Assembly (NCBI GenBank): GCA_963603365.1
Contig: CAVCMI010000008.1
Coordinates: 1-64,000, forward strand
Source: F23-D06 sp963603365
GTDB taxonomy: Bacteria; Bacteroidota; Bacteroidia; Bacteroidales; WCHB1-69
Length of the DNA stretch: 64,000 nt
Direction of reading: 5' to 3'
Shown here: positions 54,431-62,300 of the stretch, piece after piece
Numbering within the stretch: the stretch's first letter is position 1
Layout of the letters: the number at the start of each line of letters is the position of its first letter
Notes under the pieces: generated by a model
Told to the model about the DNA's origin: nothing
The model's input: only the letters and a program-made list of their open reading frames with translations
Database searches by the model: none
Translations under genes and position numbers: made by a program

Positions 54431-54578
54431 GCAATTATTTTTTTGCTATCTCCATTTTTTGGTTTTTTTAACAAAAAAAGCAGAGAATCCAGGTTCTCGG
54501 GCGCAGCCACTACACCAATGGTTTCTTATAGTCGGCAGGCAGGGGGCTGTCTAAACATTGCGCTTTCTGACAGAAAAA

Positions 54579-55982
54579 TCAGTCATTTTTCAGGTAAGGG
54601 GTGTAAACACCCACCTCCGAGATAGCGAGCATTCCCTTGCTCTCGGTGAACGTGATGCGCACGGCATCGGCCCTCACTGGCGCGAATCGGTGCATCTTCA
54701 CGCGACTCGCATCGGCGGCCTGCCCGTCGAATATGGCCGTCCATGTGCCGTCGTACCGGTATTCCACACGGTAACGCTGCATTGCCCCGCCCTTATATTC
54801 GGTTATCGTCACCATGTCAATGAGCTGCGGCCCATTCAAGTCAACCATCCAGAACGGGTTCTCTGTAAGGCTGTTGGCCACCCACGGCGTGGTAAAGTCG
54901 TCGTCGTTGGCAAAGTCCATGAGGTTGCAGTCCCAGCTCCACGACGACTCGGCAGGCATTCCCTTGGCTATGTTGCGCTCGGTTATGGGTGCGTCGCACG
55001 GCGGCAATTGGGTCACGCGTCCGTCGTTGCGCCACATCTTGCCTATGGCCTTGAGAGCCTTGAGGGCGTTGTCGTCCATAAGGCCCTCGCGGTTTGGCGC
55101 GACGTTGAGAATGAAGTTGCAGTGCGCACGGTTGTAGGGCACTACCATATCGTTGATTATGTGTGCGGGGTCCTTGAGCGTGTCGGTGGGGAAATAGTCT
55201 TTCCAGAACCACCATTTGGTCTGCAGCGGTAGGCAGGCCAAGGCCGGAAGACGGTTTTCGGAGGTTGAAATTTTCTGTCCTGCACCCTGCTCATACGACT
55301 TTATGTCGGTATAGAAGAGAGCCTCGCTCGGATATTTGGCGGCGTTGAGATCCATTACCAGACATTCGGGCTGCAACGACTTCACATAGGCGTAAATCTC
55401 CGGAAACGGCACGTCTTCGTAGCTTATGCGTGACCACGGAGCGTCCCAGCCGTCGATTACGAGTGCGGTTATAGGTCCGTATCCGGTGAGCAGTTCGTGC
55501 AGTTGCGCCTTTATCATGTCAATCTTTTCGCGCATCACCATTCCCGGGCGAATGCGGTGGTGCGTGTCGAGCATGGAGTAGTAGAGCATAACCTTGAGCC
55601 CAGCCTTGCGGAAAGCGTCGGCATACTCGCGCACCACGTCGCGTTTCAGTGGCGAATGCATCACACTGTAGTCGGTAGTCTTGGTGTCCCATATACAGAA
55701 ACCGCTGTGGTGCTTTGTAGTGAGACATCCGTATGACATGTTGGCCGACTTGGCCGCGCGTGCCCACTGTGCGCAGTCGAGGCGCGTCGGGTTGAACGTC
55801 TGTGCCGGGAGGTCGGGGTCTGGCCAGTCTTCGGGTGCGAATGTGGGCATATTGAAGTGTATGAACATTCCGAAGCGCAGGTCGACGAAATCCTGCTGTA
55901 ACTGGTGTAGCGTCTTTGCCTGTGCTGCGGCGTTGTGTGCGCAAGCGGCGGCGAGCATAAATGACAGTAATAACTTTCTCAT
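54579..55982 (-). CDS. GH29 alpha-L-fucosidase with C-terminal F5/8-like (CBM32) domain
   Basis: A 467-residue exported glycosidase with signal peptide 1 to about 20. A GH29 barrel (about 25-340) shows LRFGMFIHFNMPTF, TTKHHSGFCIWDTKTTDYS and a probable nucleophile Asp177 in TALVIDGWDAPW. Residues about 345-465 resemble an F5/8 type C sugar-binding domain (WMVDLNGPQLIDMVTITEYK). It releases terminal fucose from host or plant glycans. No SusC/SusD pair or regulator is adjacent, so it is not in an obvious polysaccharide-utilisation locus. It is GC-richer than its AT-rich flanks and lies between two tRNA genes, consistent with acquisition. Confidence 0.92.
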   Translation of the reverse strand: MRKLLLSFMLAAACAHNAAAQAKTLHQLQQDFVDLRFGMFIHFNMPTFAPEDWPDPDLPAQTFNPTRLDCAQWARAAKSANMSYGCLTTKHHSGFCIWDTKTTDYSVMHSPLKRDVVREYADAFRKAGLKVMLYYSMLDTHHRIRPGMVMREKIDMIKAQLHELLTGYGPITALVIDGWDAPWSRISYEDVPFPEIYAYVKSLQPECLVMDLNAAKYPSEALFYTDIKSYEQGAGQKISTSENRLPALACLPLQTKWWFWKDYFPTDTLKDPAHIINDMVVPYNRAHCNFILNVAPNREGLMDDNALKALKAIGKMWRNDGRVTQLPPCDAPITERNIAKGMPAESSWSWDCNLMDFANDDDFTTPWVANSLTENPFWMVDLNGPQLIDMVTITEYKGGAMQRYRVEYRYDGTWTAIFDGQAADASRVKMHRFAPVRADAVRITFTESKGMLAISEVGVYTPYLKND

Positions 55983-56181
55983 TTCAAGGCTATTTAGACT
56001 TATTATTCAAATACAATTATTGTTGCGAAGTTACAAAAAAGTGCCAAACGCCACTTTTGTCATTTATTATTTAACTCAGTCCTGCAAAACTCCGTCCCGA
56101 CGCAATAAGTTCAACTTGGACAGATATAGAAGGAGGGGAAGAAAAAAATTATCACCTGTGCCGAACATATCAAAATAATTG

Positions 56182-56189
56182 TACTTTTG
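56182..56189 (+). promoter_or_regulatory. -7 promoter element (TACTTTTG) of tRNA-Arg
   Basis: TACTTTTG followed by CACC, 19 nt before the tRNA 5' end. Confidence 0.65.
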
Positions 56190-56208
56190 CACCGTCAAAT
56201 CAGACAAC

Positions 56209-56285
56209 GGCCCATTAGCTCAACTGAATAGAGTATTTGACTACGGATCAAAAGGTTGCAGGTTTGAATCCTGCATGGGTCACCA
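56209..56285 (+). tRNA. tRNA-Arg (ACG), CCA encoded
   Basis: Acceptor GGCCCAT/ATGGGTC, anticodon stem TTTGA/TCAAA with loop CTACGGA giving ACG (read as ICG), T arm GCAGGTTTGAATCCTGC, discriminator A, and CCA at 56283-56285. It decodes CGU/CGC/CGA. Confidence 0.96.
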
Positions 56286-56324
56286 AAAAAGCAGAAATGC
56301 GGCAATGGCAGTTTCTGCTTTTTT
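56285..56324 (+). terminator. Terminator of tRNA-Arg
   Basis: AAAAAAGCAGAAA pairs with TTTCTGCTTTTTT across a 14-nt loop, directly after the CCA. Confidence 0.88.
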
Positions 56325-56444
56325 ATTTCTGTCTTATGCTAAAATCCGGCAAAAAACGAACGTAGTTTAAAACCTGCACAAGCCCTCACTTCATTTTAGC
56401 CCTTGTCTTTCATGGGGTGTCGGATGGTTTTTTTACCGATGAAC

Positions 56445-56980
56445 TCAGTTGCTGCCGTTCTGTTCCAAGGCGTTACGGTAATCCTCCTCATCAATGTTGT
56501 ACTGCAAAGTATAATCCCCGCGTTTGTATTCTCCTTTCCAGTTTTTTGGGGGAGTTTTTACTATCGTCCAATAATCGGCAAGTTGTGGGGTCTTTCTGTT
56601 GCTGACATCTCCATAAACAGTGTAAGTGATGCGGGAACTGTCGCTGAACATGAAAAAATACCTGTCATAGGTCTCGTAATCCCATTCCGGACAAAAATGA
56701 GACCACTGAATGTCGGTATCATTAAGAAACGGGAACTGTCCAACCGTCTCCCTTTTGTCTCCGGTTTTTTCTCATTCGGCTGGAGGGTGTCAATGATGAA
56801 ATAAAGCAGATTCCCGACAGTATCTTGTTTGCAAACACCAAACATCACAGGCTCGTCCATGCTGTTTTGCAAATAGTAATCAACATTATATTCTCTTGGG
56901 TCGCAATGTTTGCAGATGCACCCCGAAAAGAGGCTTGCCAACAACGAAAAGAAAAGCGCGGCGATAATAGTCTTCTTCAT
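56445..56980 (-). pseudogene. Frameshifted lipoprotein gene, copy A
   Basis: The N-terminal part reads from ATG 56980: MKKTIIAALFFSLLASLFSGC, a lipoprotein signal, then CKHCDPREYNVDYYLQNSMD. The C-terminal part reads in another frame to 56445: QWSHFCPEWDYETYDRYFFM, then DYWTIVKTPPKNWKGEYKRG and IDEEDYRNALEQNGSN. One extra A in the A6 run (T6 at 56765-56770 on the plus strand) would join them as EKKTGDKRETVGQFPFLND, an intact protein of about 178 residues. As it stands, translation runs past in the wrong frame. Either the gene is dead or the A run is repaired by slippage. Copy B (58707-59198) has the same lesion. Confidence 0.8.
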
Positions 56981-56996
56981 AATTGTGGTTTTTTTA
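56542..56996. repeat. About 450-bp direct repeat, copy A
   Basis: This segment is nearly identical to 58763-59213 in the same orientation. Reading by eye I count about nine differences, including a 4-bp deletion and a 1-bp insertion in copy B. The copies flank the metallopeptidase-like gene. Confidence 0.9.
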
Positions 56997-57013
56997 TTGT
57001 TGTACCTTTATAA

Positions 57014-58630
57014 TTAATGTCTATCCAGTGTTTTGCCCCAATACAGTTCAAGCAGCCGGTCTATGTCATTGTCCGTCGTTCCGTTGATCTTATGCGCTTT
57101 CAAAGCATTCCTGAAACTGCTCAATCCGTAGGACGACACAAGAATGTTGTTCTGAATGTAACTTAATGTGTATCCTGAAATTCTGTCATCTGTATATGCA
57201 CTGTTCTGAAGTTCAATTCGTTGATTGTAGTCATCCATAAGGTCTATAAACAAAGGTGTATAACAAGAATATCGGTTGTTTCCAAAATTATAACCTGCAG
57301 GCCACGACTGGTATGATTTATTAAACGTATAATATCCGTTTGTGTAATTGTGCAAGTCTGTCCGATAATGATGGTTAGTTATAGCCCATGCAACAGCAGC
57401 AGCCCAACTTTCGTGAATTTCTTTGGCTAATTGTATGTATGTGACCTTATTGACAAAAAGCAAATGCGACTGGTGGGCTAGTTCGTGGATAACAATGCCA
57501 AAAACGGCATCCGTTCTTGAGCTGTGGGGGCTTGCTACAAGTATGTCTGGCAATGCGCCGAAAAGACTCCAAGTTCCCCAGCAACAACCCGCCCCCCAAC
57601 TGGGGCTGTTGTCGATTACGCCTATTTTTGTCTTGCCGAAAGTCAATGTTGGTCTCCGAATTCCGAGACAGTTACCATAGAAGAATTTGTATGCGGCACG
57701 GTGCGCTGTGGCGAACAATATCGACCTCCCGTTCTTTGCTATGTTCAGCGTCCATGCGCCACGCATATTAGGACCGTTATAGAAGGCCTGCCCCAATGCA
57801 CCGTTGCGGATGTCCCAATATGCCGTTTCCCATTTAATGGAATAGTTGACATTCTTCTTGAATTGTCTTGTCATTCTGCAAAAGCCATTTTGGTCGGTGG
57901 TTGCTGTCGCAACATTCGTTCCGTATCGTGCACGCACAAGAACGCCTGCCAGCGGCAGGAACGCGCCAGCCTCGTCATCGTATGCTTTTATTGTCGCGGA
58001 AGGCGTCCATTTTGAACCTTTACCATCATCCTCAGAACCAACGCCTGCAATCTCGTAAGCCTTGTCCTCAAGGGCTTCGTAGAAGTCTCCGCCATCTGTC
58101 GGCGGAATGAAAACCTGATAAATCTGTTGCACATCTAACCCGACCGGAAACTGATAATTGACAGGCACAACGCAGTACTGCCATGTCAACTCCCCGTCAG
58201 GGACAGTTGGATCGTGATAATATGTACCATTAGTCTTGATTTCATAGTTGAGAGGATATGACCAGAGCACGAGATTAGTGTCGCTCTGCAGTGAATCCAA
58301 CTGGCTTTCATCCGCCGGTTTGATGCGCATATACTTGAAATTTGCTGTAATGATGGCAACGGGCGGATTGGAATAATCCAGTTTTGACAAAGCCGCCTGC
58401 ATAGTCTCGAGACGGTAAGGGTCGATGATTTCATCACCTAGAACGACAGCACCTTCGGAGCAATTGTCGGTCTGTCCATACTTCTGCTGATTTAAAATGT
58501 CTTCATTTTCTTTGGAACATCCGGCACTGGCGAAAAGCAGTAACGCAAAGGTGAAAAGCAATAGCCGGTCTAAAGATTTGGCAATGTAATTAGCGGTTCT
58601 CCGCCATTTTGTACAATAAAAACAATACAT
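57014..58630 (-). CDS. Lipoprotein with gluzincin-like HExxH metallopeptidase motif
   Basis: A 538-residue lipoprotein whose signal peptide ends LLFASAGC (Cys38). The middle has an Ig/carboxypeptidase-regulatory-like beta segment (GVLVRARYGTNVATATTDQN). A zinc motif HELAH (382-386, in FGIVIHELAHQSHLL) is followed 18-21 residues later by EIHESWAA (Glu404 or Glu407), the spacing of gluzincin proteases. The C-terminal region is helical. I do not recognise a named peptidase family. It is likely a surface or periplasmic zinc protease. It is preceded by a promoter box at 58665 and is flanked by two copies of a frameshifted lipoprotein gene. Confidence 0.75.
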   Translation of the reverse strand: MYCFYCTKWRRTANYIAKSLDRLLLFTFALLLFASAGCSKENEDILNQQKYGQTDNCSEGAVVLGDEIIDPYRLETMQAALSKLDYSNPPVAIITANFKYMRIKPADESQLDSLQSDTNLVLWSYPLNYEIKTNGTYYHDPTVPDGELTWQYCVVPVNYQFPVGLDVQQIYQVFIPPTDGGDFYEALEDKAYEIAGVGSEDDGKGSKWTPSATIKAYDDEAGAFLPLAGVLVRARYGTNVATATTDQNGFCRMTRQFKKNVNYSIKWETAYWDIRNGALGQAFYNGPNMRGAWTLNIAKNGRSILFATAHRAAYKFFYGNCLGIRRPTLTFGKTKIGVIDNSPSWGAGCCWGTWSLFGALPDILVASPHSSRTDAVFGIVIHELAHQSHLLFVNKVTYIQLAKEIHESWAAAVAWAITNHHYRTDLHNYTNGYYTFNKSYQSWPAGYNFGNNRYSCYTPLFIDLMDDYNQRIELQNSAYTDDRISGYTLSYIQNNILVSSYGLSSFRNALKAHKINGTTDNDIDRLLELYWGKTLDRH

Positions 58631-58664
58631 AGTGATAATGTTTTAAGGGCCAACATATATGCCG

Positions 58665-58672
58665 CAAATATA
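58665..58672 (-). promoter_or_regulatory. -7 promoter element (TATATTTG) of the metallopeptidase-like gene
   Basis: Minus-strand TATATTTG followed by CGGC, 34 nt upstream of the ATG at 58630. Confidence 0.6.
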
Positions 58673-58706
58673 ACATAAAAACATCAGAAATAACAAGACA
58701 AAAGAA

Positions 58707-59198
58707 TTATTTAGTTTTTTTAACAAACAGTGGAATCGTCCGGATACTCACCCTGTTTTTCTTTTTTTGGGGGAAGTTTTTACTATCGTCCAATAATCGG
58801 CAAGCTGTGGGGTCTTTCTGTTGCTGACATCTAAACAGTGTAAGCGATGCGGGAACTGTCGCTGAACATGAAAAAATACCTGTCATAAGTCTCGTAACCC
58901 CATTCCGGACAAAAATGAGACCACTGAATGTCGGTATCATTAAGAAACGGGAACTGTCCAACCGTCTCCCTTTTGTCTCCGGTTTTTTCTCATTCGGCTG
59001 GAGGGTGTCAATGATGAAATAAAGCAGATTCCCGACAGTATCTTGTTTGCAAACACCAAACATCACAGGCTCGTCCATGCTGTTTTGCAAATAGTAATCA
59101 ACATTATATTCTCTTGGGTCGCAATGTTTGCAGATGCACCCCGAAAAGAGGCTTGCCAACAGCGAAAAGAAAAGCGGGGCGATAATAGTCTTCTTCAT
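58707..59198 (-). pseudogene. Frameshifted lipoprotein gene, copy B
   Basis: Starts MKKTIIAPLFFSLLASLFSGC and matches copy A except for Ala8 to Pro and a few silent changes. It has the same A6 run (T6 at 58983-58988) and hence the same frame loss after PNEKK. In the rescued frame it also stops early (IAYTVstop) because a 4-bp deletion removes part of the YGDVSNRK region. It reads out of frame to 58707. It is therefore more degraded than copy A, and the shared A6 lesion suggests it predates the duplication or spread by gene conversion. Confidence 0.8.
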
Positions 59199-59213
59199 AA
59201 TTGTGATTTTTTA
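58763..59213. repeat. About 450-bp direct repeat, copy B
   Basis: Partner of 56542-56996, same orientation, about 98% identical by eye. Recombination between the copies would delete about 2.2 kb including the metallopeptidase-like gene. Confidence 0.9.
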
Positions 59214-59252
59214 AGGGTTAATAAAAACGCTTCAAGAATAGCATAAATTGCT

Positions 59253-59260
59253 TACTTTTG
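59253..59260 (+). promoter_or_regulatory. -7 promoter element (TACTTTTG) of the beta-helix lipoprotein
   Basis: TACTTTTG followed by CCGCC, only 17 nt before the ATG at 59278, which predicts a very short leader. Confidence 0.6.
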
Positions 59261-59277
59261 CCGCCTTAACCTACGTT

Positions 59278-61233
59278 ATGCGAACTCGATTGTCCCTTAT
59301 TACAACAATTCTCATCTTTACCCTAATGTCATTGCCCGGCTGCGGTCTTTCGCAAAGCGTCCCTTTGTCGCCATACTCTTTCGGTTTGGCTGAGGCAGCC
59401 TCCGACTCTGCCCGGTACGACATTCTTTACCGCACCCATATAGCAGCTGTTGAGGCTGGCGTGCCGGTAGATTACAACGGCATTGACTCGCTGTCCATCG
59501 AAATTCCTGCGTCTGCAAAGAGCATCCCCCTGACACAAAACACCGACTTCGGCGGACTGCGGCTTCGTGTCCTCAACCGCACCAAACACTGCTGCCTGTT
59601 TGAACGCGTGAATGTTGCAGATTCCATTCAAACAACAAAGGCCCAAATTGACAGCGGCGATTTCCGTGCCGTGCCGGAGCTGGCTGCCGGACTTCACCAA
59701 CTGGTCATACAAGACACGACCCCCTGGGTGGAGAGGAGGCTTGGGTACCGCTATGGGGCGGTGCGCAAAGACATCATTCTCGTAAAAGACGGCATCGGGC
59801 AGAACCCTCCGGTTTCGCCATACAACAACGGGCAGTCCTGTCCCATCTGCGCTTACAGCACCGTCAGCGAGGAGCCAACAACCATCAGCAACCTGACCTT
59901 CATCCGCGACGATTCGTGCACCTTCAAAACCTACTGCTTCAGGCTGGGCTATCAGAACAACCTGCAGATCAGCAATGTCACCATCCAGACCCCTGAGAGC
60001 AACTTGGTTGCCGACGAAGCCATCTCCATCAGCAACTGCACCAATGTCTTGTTGACTGACGTGAACATTAGCGGATCATATTCCCGTACCAACTACTACG
60101 GCTACGGCATTTTGATGAACAACGTCTGGAACAGCCGTTTCATACGGCTGACCGGCTATGCCGCCTGGGGCATCTTCGGAACCAACAACCTCAACACCGT
60201 AGAATTACAGAACTGCAACCTTAACCGGTTTGACATTCACTGCTACGGGCGCGACGTCACTTTCAGCAACTGCACCTTTTCAGAACTCTACAACCAATTC
60301 TCGTCCGTTTTCGGGACAATTGAGTTCCGGAAATGCCGTTTCACCAACTTTGTCCCCATTCTGATAGAGCCTTCCTACAATGCATATACGGGATTTGACG
60401 TGCTATTTGAAAACTGTGTCTTCGATGCCGCTGTAGGGCGCAACTATTTGATTCAGGGCGGGCAGTTCACAGACGGTCCCAACAAACGTCCGGAACTTTC
60501 GGAAAAATGCTGGCCCAATGTCACCATCAAGAATCTCACTGTCAACGTGCCGGACAATGTTCGCCAGATTGTCCTCTTCAAGCCCAGAAAAAGCGTTCCG
60601 GAGAAACAGGAAATCGGCTATTTGTCAAATATATCCGTCAACGGCATCAAATTCAATCCCAGCAGTGAGGGGCATGCCGCCAGTTTTTGCCTTTGCAGCG
60701 AGAATGTACATCTTGCCGGCAGGCTCTCATGCAGCATCAGCAGTCTGAACACCCTGCCGATTCCTGACAGCAAAATCACCCAAGCGACAAAGAAAAACAG
60801 TTACCCTGGAAGTCTGCACATCAACCTGAAAAGCAAATCGGAGAATGATGTCATCCGCATTTCAAGTTCGCGGCTCAACTATAACGTCTCGGCAAATGCT
60901 GAATATCACATCGTTTTTGACAAGTGCACCTTAGGGTTAGTGCGCAACACGCCAAGTTCTTTTCCCAAGCATGCCACACACACCTACCGGGAGTGTCATA
61001 TATACCTCAACTGCTGCGATGATGTGCGTTACTACATTGACAACCACGCCCTTTACGAGCGTTGCGTTTTCATTCCGTGCGACCTTAAGATGCAAGTGGA
61101 TTTCATCGGAAAAGACAATGCGGTGACATTCCGGGACTGTACCGTCCAAAAGCGCGGCGGGCTGCTGCGGGGCGGTTCTTACAACAACTCCGAGTTTTCC
61201 AATTGGTCGCTGAAAGGTTCTTTCAATCGCTAA
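59278..61233 (+). CDS. Right-handed beta-helix lipoprotein
   Basis: A 651-residue lipoprotein: signal ends MSLPGC (Cys22). From about residue 160 to 650 runs a series of short beta coils with regular Asn/Cys ladders (ISNVTIQTPES, VELQNCNLNRF, VTFSNCTFSEL, IEFRKCRFTNF, VLFENCVFDAA), the pattern of pectate-lyase-like parallel beta-helices. Such folds bind or cleave polysaccharides, but no catalytic site can be named. ATG 59278 is chosen because a longer start at 59248 lies upstream of the promoter box. The patatin gene follows after 30 nt. Confidence 0.82.
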   Translation: MRTRLSLITTILIFTLMSLPGCGLSQSVPLSPYSFGLAEAASDSARYDILYRTHIAAVEAGVPVDYNGIDSLSIEIPASAKSIPLTQNTDFGGLRLRVLNRTKHCCLFERVNVADSIQTTKAQIDSGDFRAVPELAAGLHQLVIQDTTPWVERRLGYRYGAVRKDIILVKDGIGQNPPVSPYNNGQSCPICAYSTVSEEPTTISNLTFIRDDSCTFKTYCFRLGYQNNLQISNVTIQTPESNLVADEAISISNCTNVLLTDVNISGSYSRTNYYGYGILMNNVWNSRFIRLTGYAAWGIFGTNNLNTVELQNCNLNRFDIHCYGRDVTFSNCTFSELYNQFSSVFGTIEFRKCRFTNFVPILIEPSYNAYTGFDVLFENCVFDAAVGRNYLIQGGQFTDGPNKRPELSEKCWPNVTIKNLTVNVPDNVRQIVLFKPRKSVPEKQEIGYLSNISVNGIKFNPSSEGHAASFCLCSENVHLAGRLSCSISSLNTLPIPDSKITQATKKNSYPGSLHINLKSKSENDVIRISSSRLNYNVSANAEYHIVFDKCTLGLVRNTPSSFPKHATHTYRECHIYLNCCDDVRYYIDNHALYERCVFIPCDLKMQVDFIGKDNAVTFRDCTVQKRGGLLRGGSYNNSEFSNWSLKGSFNR

Positions 61234-61263
61234 ACCGCACAATGCCTTAAAAAGCCTGATATC

Positions 61264-62079
61264 ATGAGAAAAAGACTGTTCACCATCCTTTTATTAACGC
61301 TTCCGGTGTTTCTGCAAGCCCAGAAGACGGGTGTTTCCTTAAGCGGAGGGGCGGCATTGGGTTACGCCCACATCGGTTTTTTACAAGCAATGGAAGAGGC
61401 TGGCGTCAAGCCTGACTGCATTGCGGGCACCTCTATGGGGGCCATTATGGGCATGATGTACTGTGCCGGCTACACGCCACAGGAAATCAAACAGATCGTC
61501 AAAAACGAACGAATGGACGAACTGGTGGTTGTGGCGCGTCCCGGGCTGCGCCACATCGGAGGTCTCGTAGGGACGGAAAAAATACAGCAAATACTGCTTA
61601 AATATGTACCGCACAACAGTTTCGACTCTCTGAAAATCCCATTTTACTGTTGCACCGTCAATATGAACACCTTAGAACTGATGTACCGAGGCAAAGGAGA
61701 CCATCTTGTACAATATGTCATGGCCTCTGCCGCCGTTCCGGCCGTGTTTGCTCCCGTAACCATCGACGGAGACTATTACGTTGACGGGGGCGTTTCGTGC
61801 AATCTGCCCGTACAACCTCTTCTTGAGGAATCGTGCGAGAAAAGAATTGCCGTAAACCTGCGGCTCGTCAAGCCGATGAACAACCTGAAAGCCAGAAACA
61901 TCTGGAACCGTGCCTTTATGTTCAGCATCTATGCAACCTCCTTCCGGACATTGCCGATGTTTACAGACACCGTTGAGGTAGACCCGGGCACCTGCCGGAT
62001 GTACGACTTCAACCGGTTAGACGACCTGTATGGGATAGGCTACCGCGCCGGCAGGGAACACTTCTGCAAGAAGCCTTGA
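61264..62079 (+). CDS. Patatin-like phospholipase (RssA-type), exported
   Basis: A 271-residue patatin-fold acyl hydrolase with signal peptide MRKRLFTILLLTLPVFLQAQ. The dyad is Ser57 in GTSMGA (GxSxG) and Asp174 in YVDGG; the oxyanion loop is SGGAALG. Family enzymes hydrolyse phospholipid or acyl esters in the periplasm or envelope. It probably shares a transcript with the beta-helix lipoprotein, 30 nt upstream. It is at the short end of the family, without the barrel found in larger patatins. Confidence 0.92.
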   Translation: MRKRLFTILLLTLPVFLQAQKTGVSLSGGAALGYAHIGFLQAMEEAGVKPDCIAGTSMGAIMGMMYCAGYTPQEIKQIVKNERMDELVVVARPGLRHIGGLVGTEKIQQILLKYVPHNSFDSLKIPFYCCTVNMNTLELMYRGKGDHLVQYVMASAAVPAVFAPVTIDGDYYVDGGVSCNLPVQPLLEESCEKRIAVNLRLVKPMNNLKARNIWNRAFMFSIYATSFRTLPMFTDTVEVDPGTCRMYDFNRLDDLYGIGYRAGREHFCKKP

Positions 62080-62112
62080 TACCGTAAGGATGAAGGGACA
62101 GCCTGTGAGAAT

Positions 62113-62152
62113 GGGAACGTCATTTTCCCTGTTCCTGACGTTTCCTTTTTTT
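62113..62152 (+). terminator. Terminator after patatin, overlapping the convergent gene's 3' end
   Basis: GGGAACGTCA (62113-62122) pairs with TGACGTTTCC (62136-62145, one bulged base), then TTTTTTT. It also encodes the last residues of the small minus-strand gene. Confidence 0.75.
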
Positions 62153-62299
62153 CTCCAAAAGAGCATATCCTGTCCAATAGGCAATCGTGACTGCAAGAAA
62201 TATGCCCATCACAATCGGGAACCGCTCCTTAATCTCAATAAACGTGAACGGGATAAGGCAAAGGGCAAGAATCATAAAATAACGGAGCGTGGCCTTCAT
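62120..62299 (-). CDS. 59-residue membrane protein
   Basis: A small protein with two probable spans (LRYFMILALCLIPFTFIEIK and FPIVMGIFLAVTIAYWTGYA) and a basic tail (EKKRKRQEQGK). ATG 62299 lies 1 nt after the valS stop, so it is translated with valS. A longer in-frame start at 62407 would overlap valS for 100 nt and has no membrane character. The family is not recognised; the conserved valS link would be worth checking. Confidence 0.65.
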   Translation of the reverse strand: MKATLRYFMILALCLIPFTFIEIKERFPIVMGIFLAVTIAYWTGYALLEKKRKRQEQGK

Positions 62300-62300
62300 G

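Noticed and set aside
56561..56980. Programmed -1 ribosomal frameshift at GAG AAA AAA CCG in the lipoprotein copies
   Set aside because: The needed shift is -1, but the zero-frame codons do not form a standard X XXY YYZ heptamer (re-pairing would be AAA to GAA), and no stimulatory hairpin was evident. A fixed frame loss or A-run length change is simpler.
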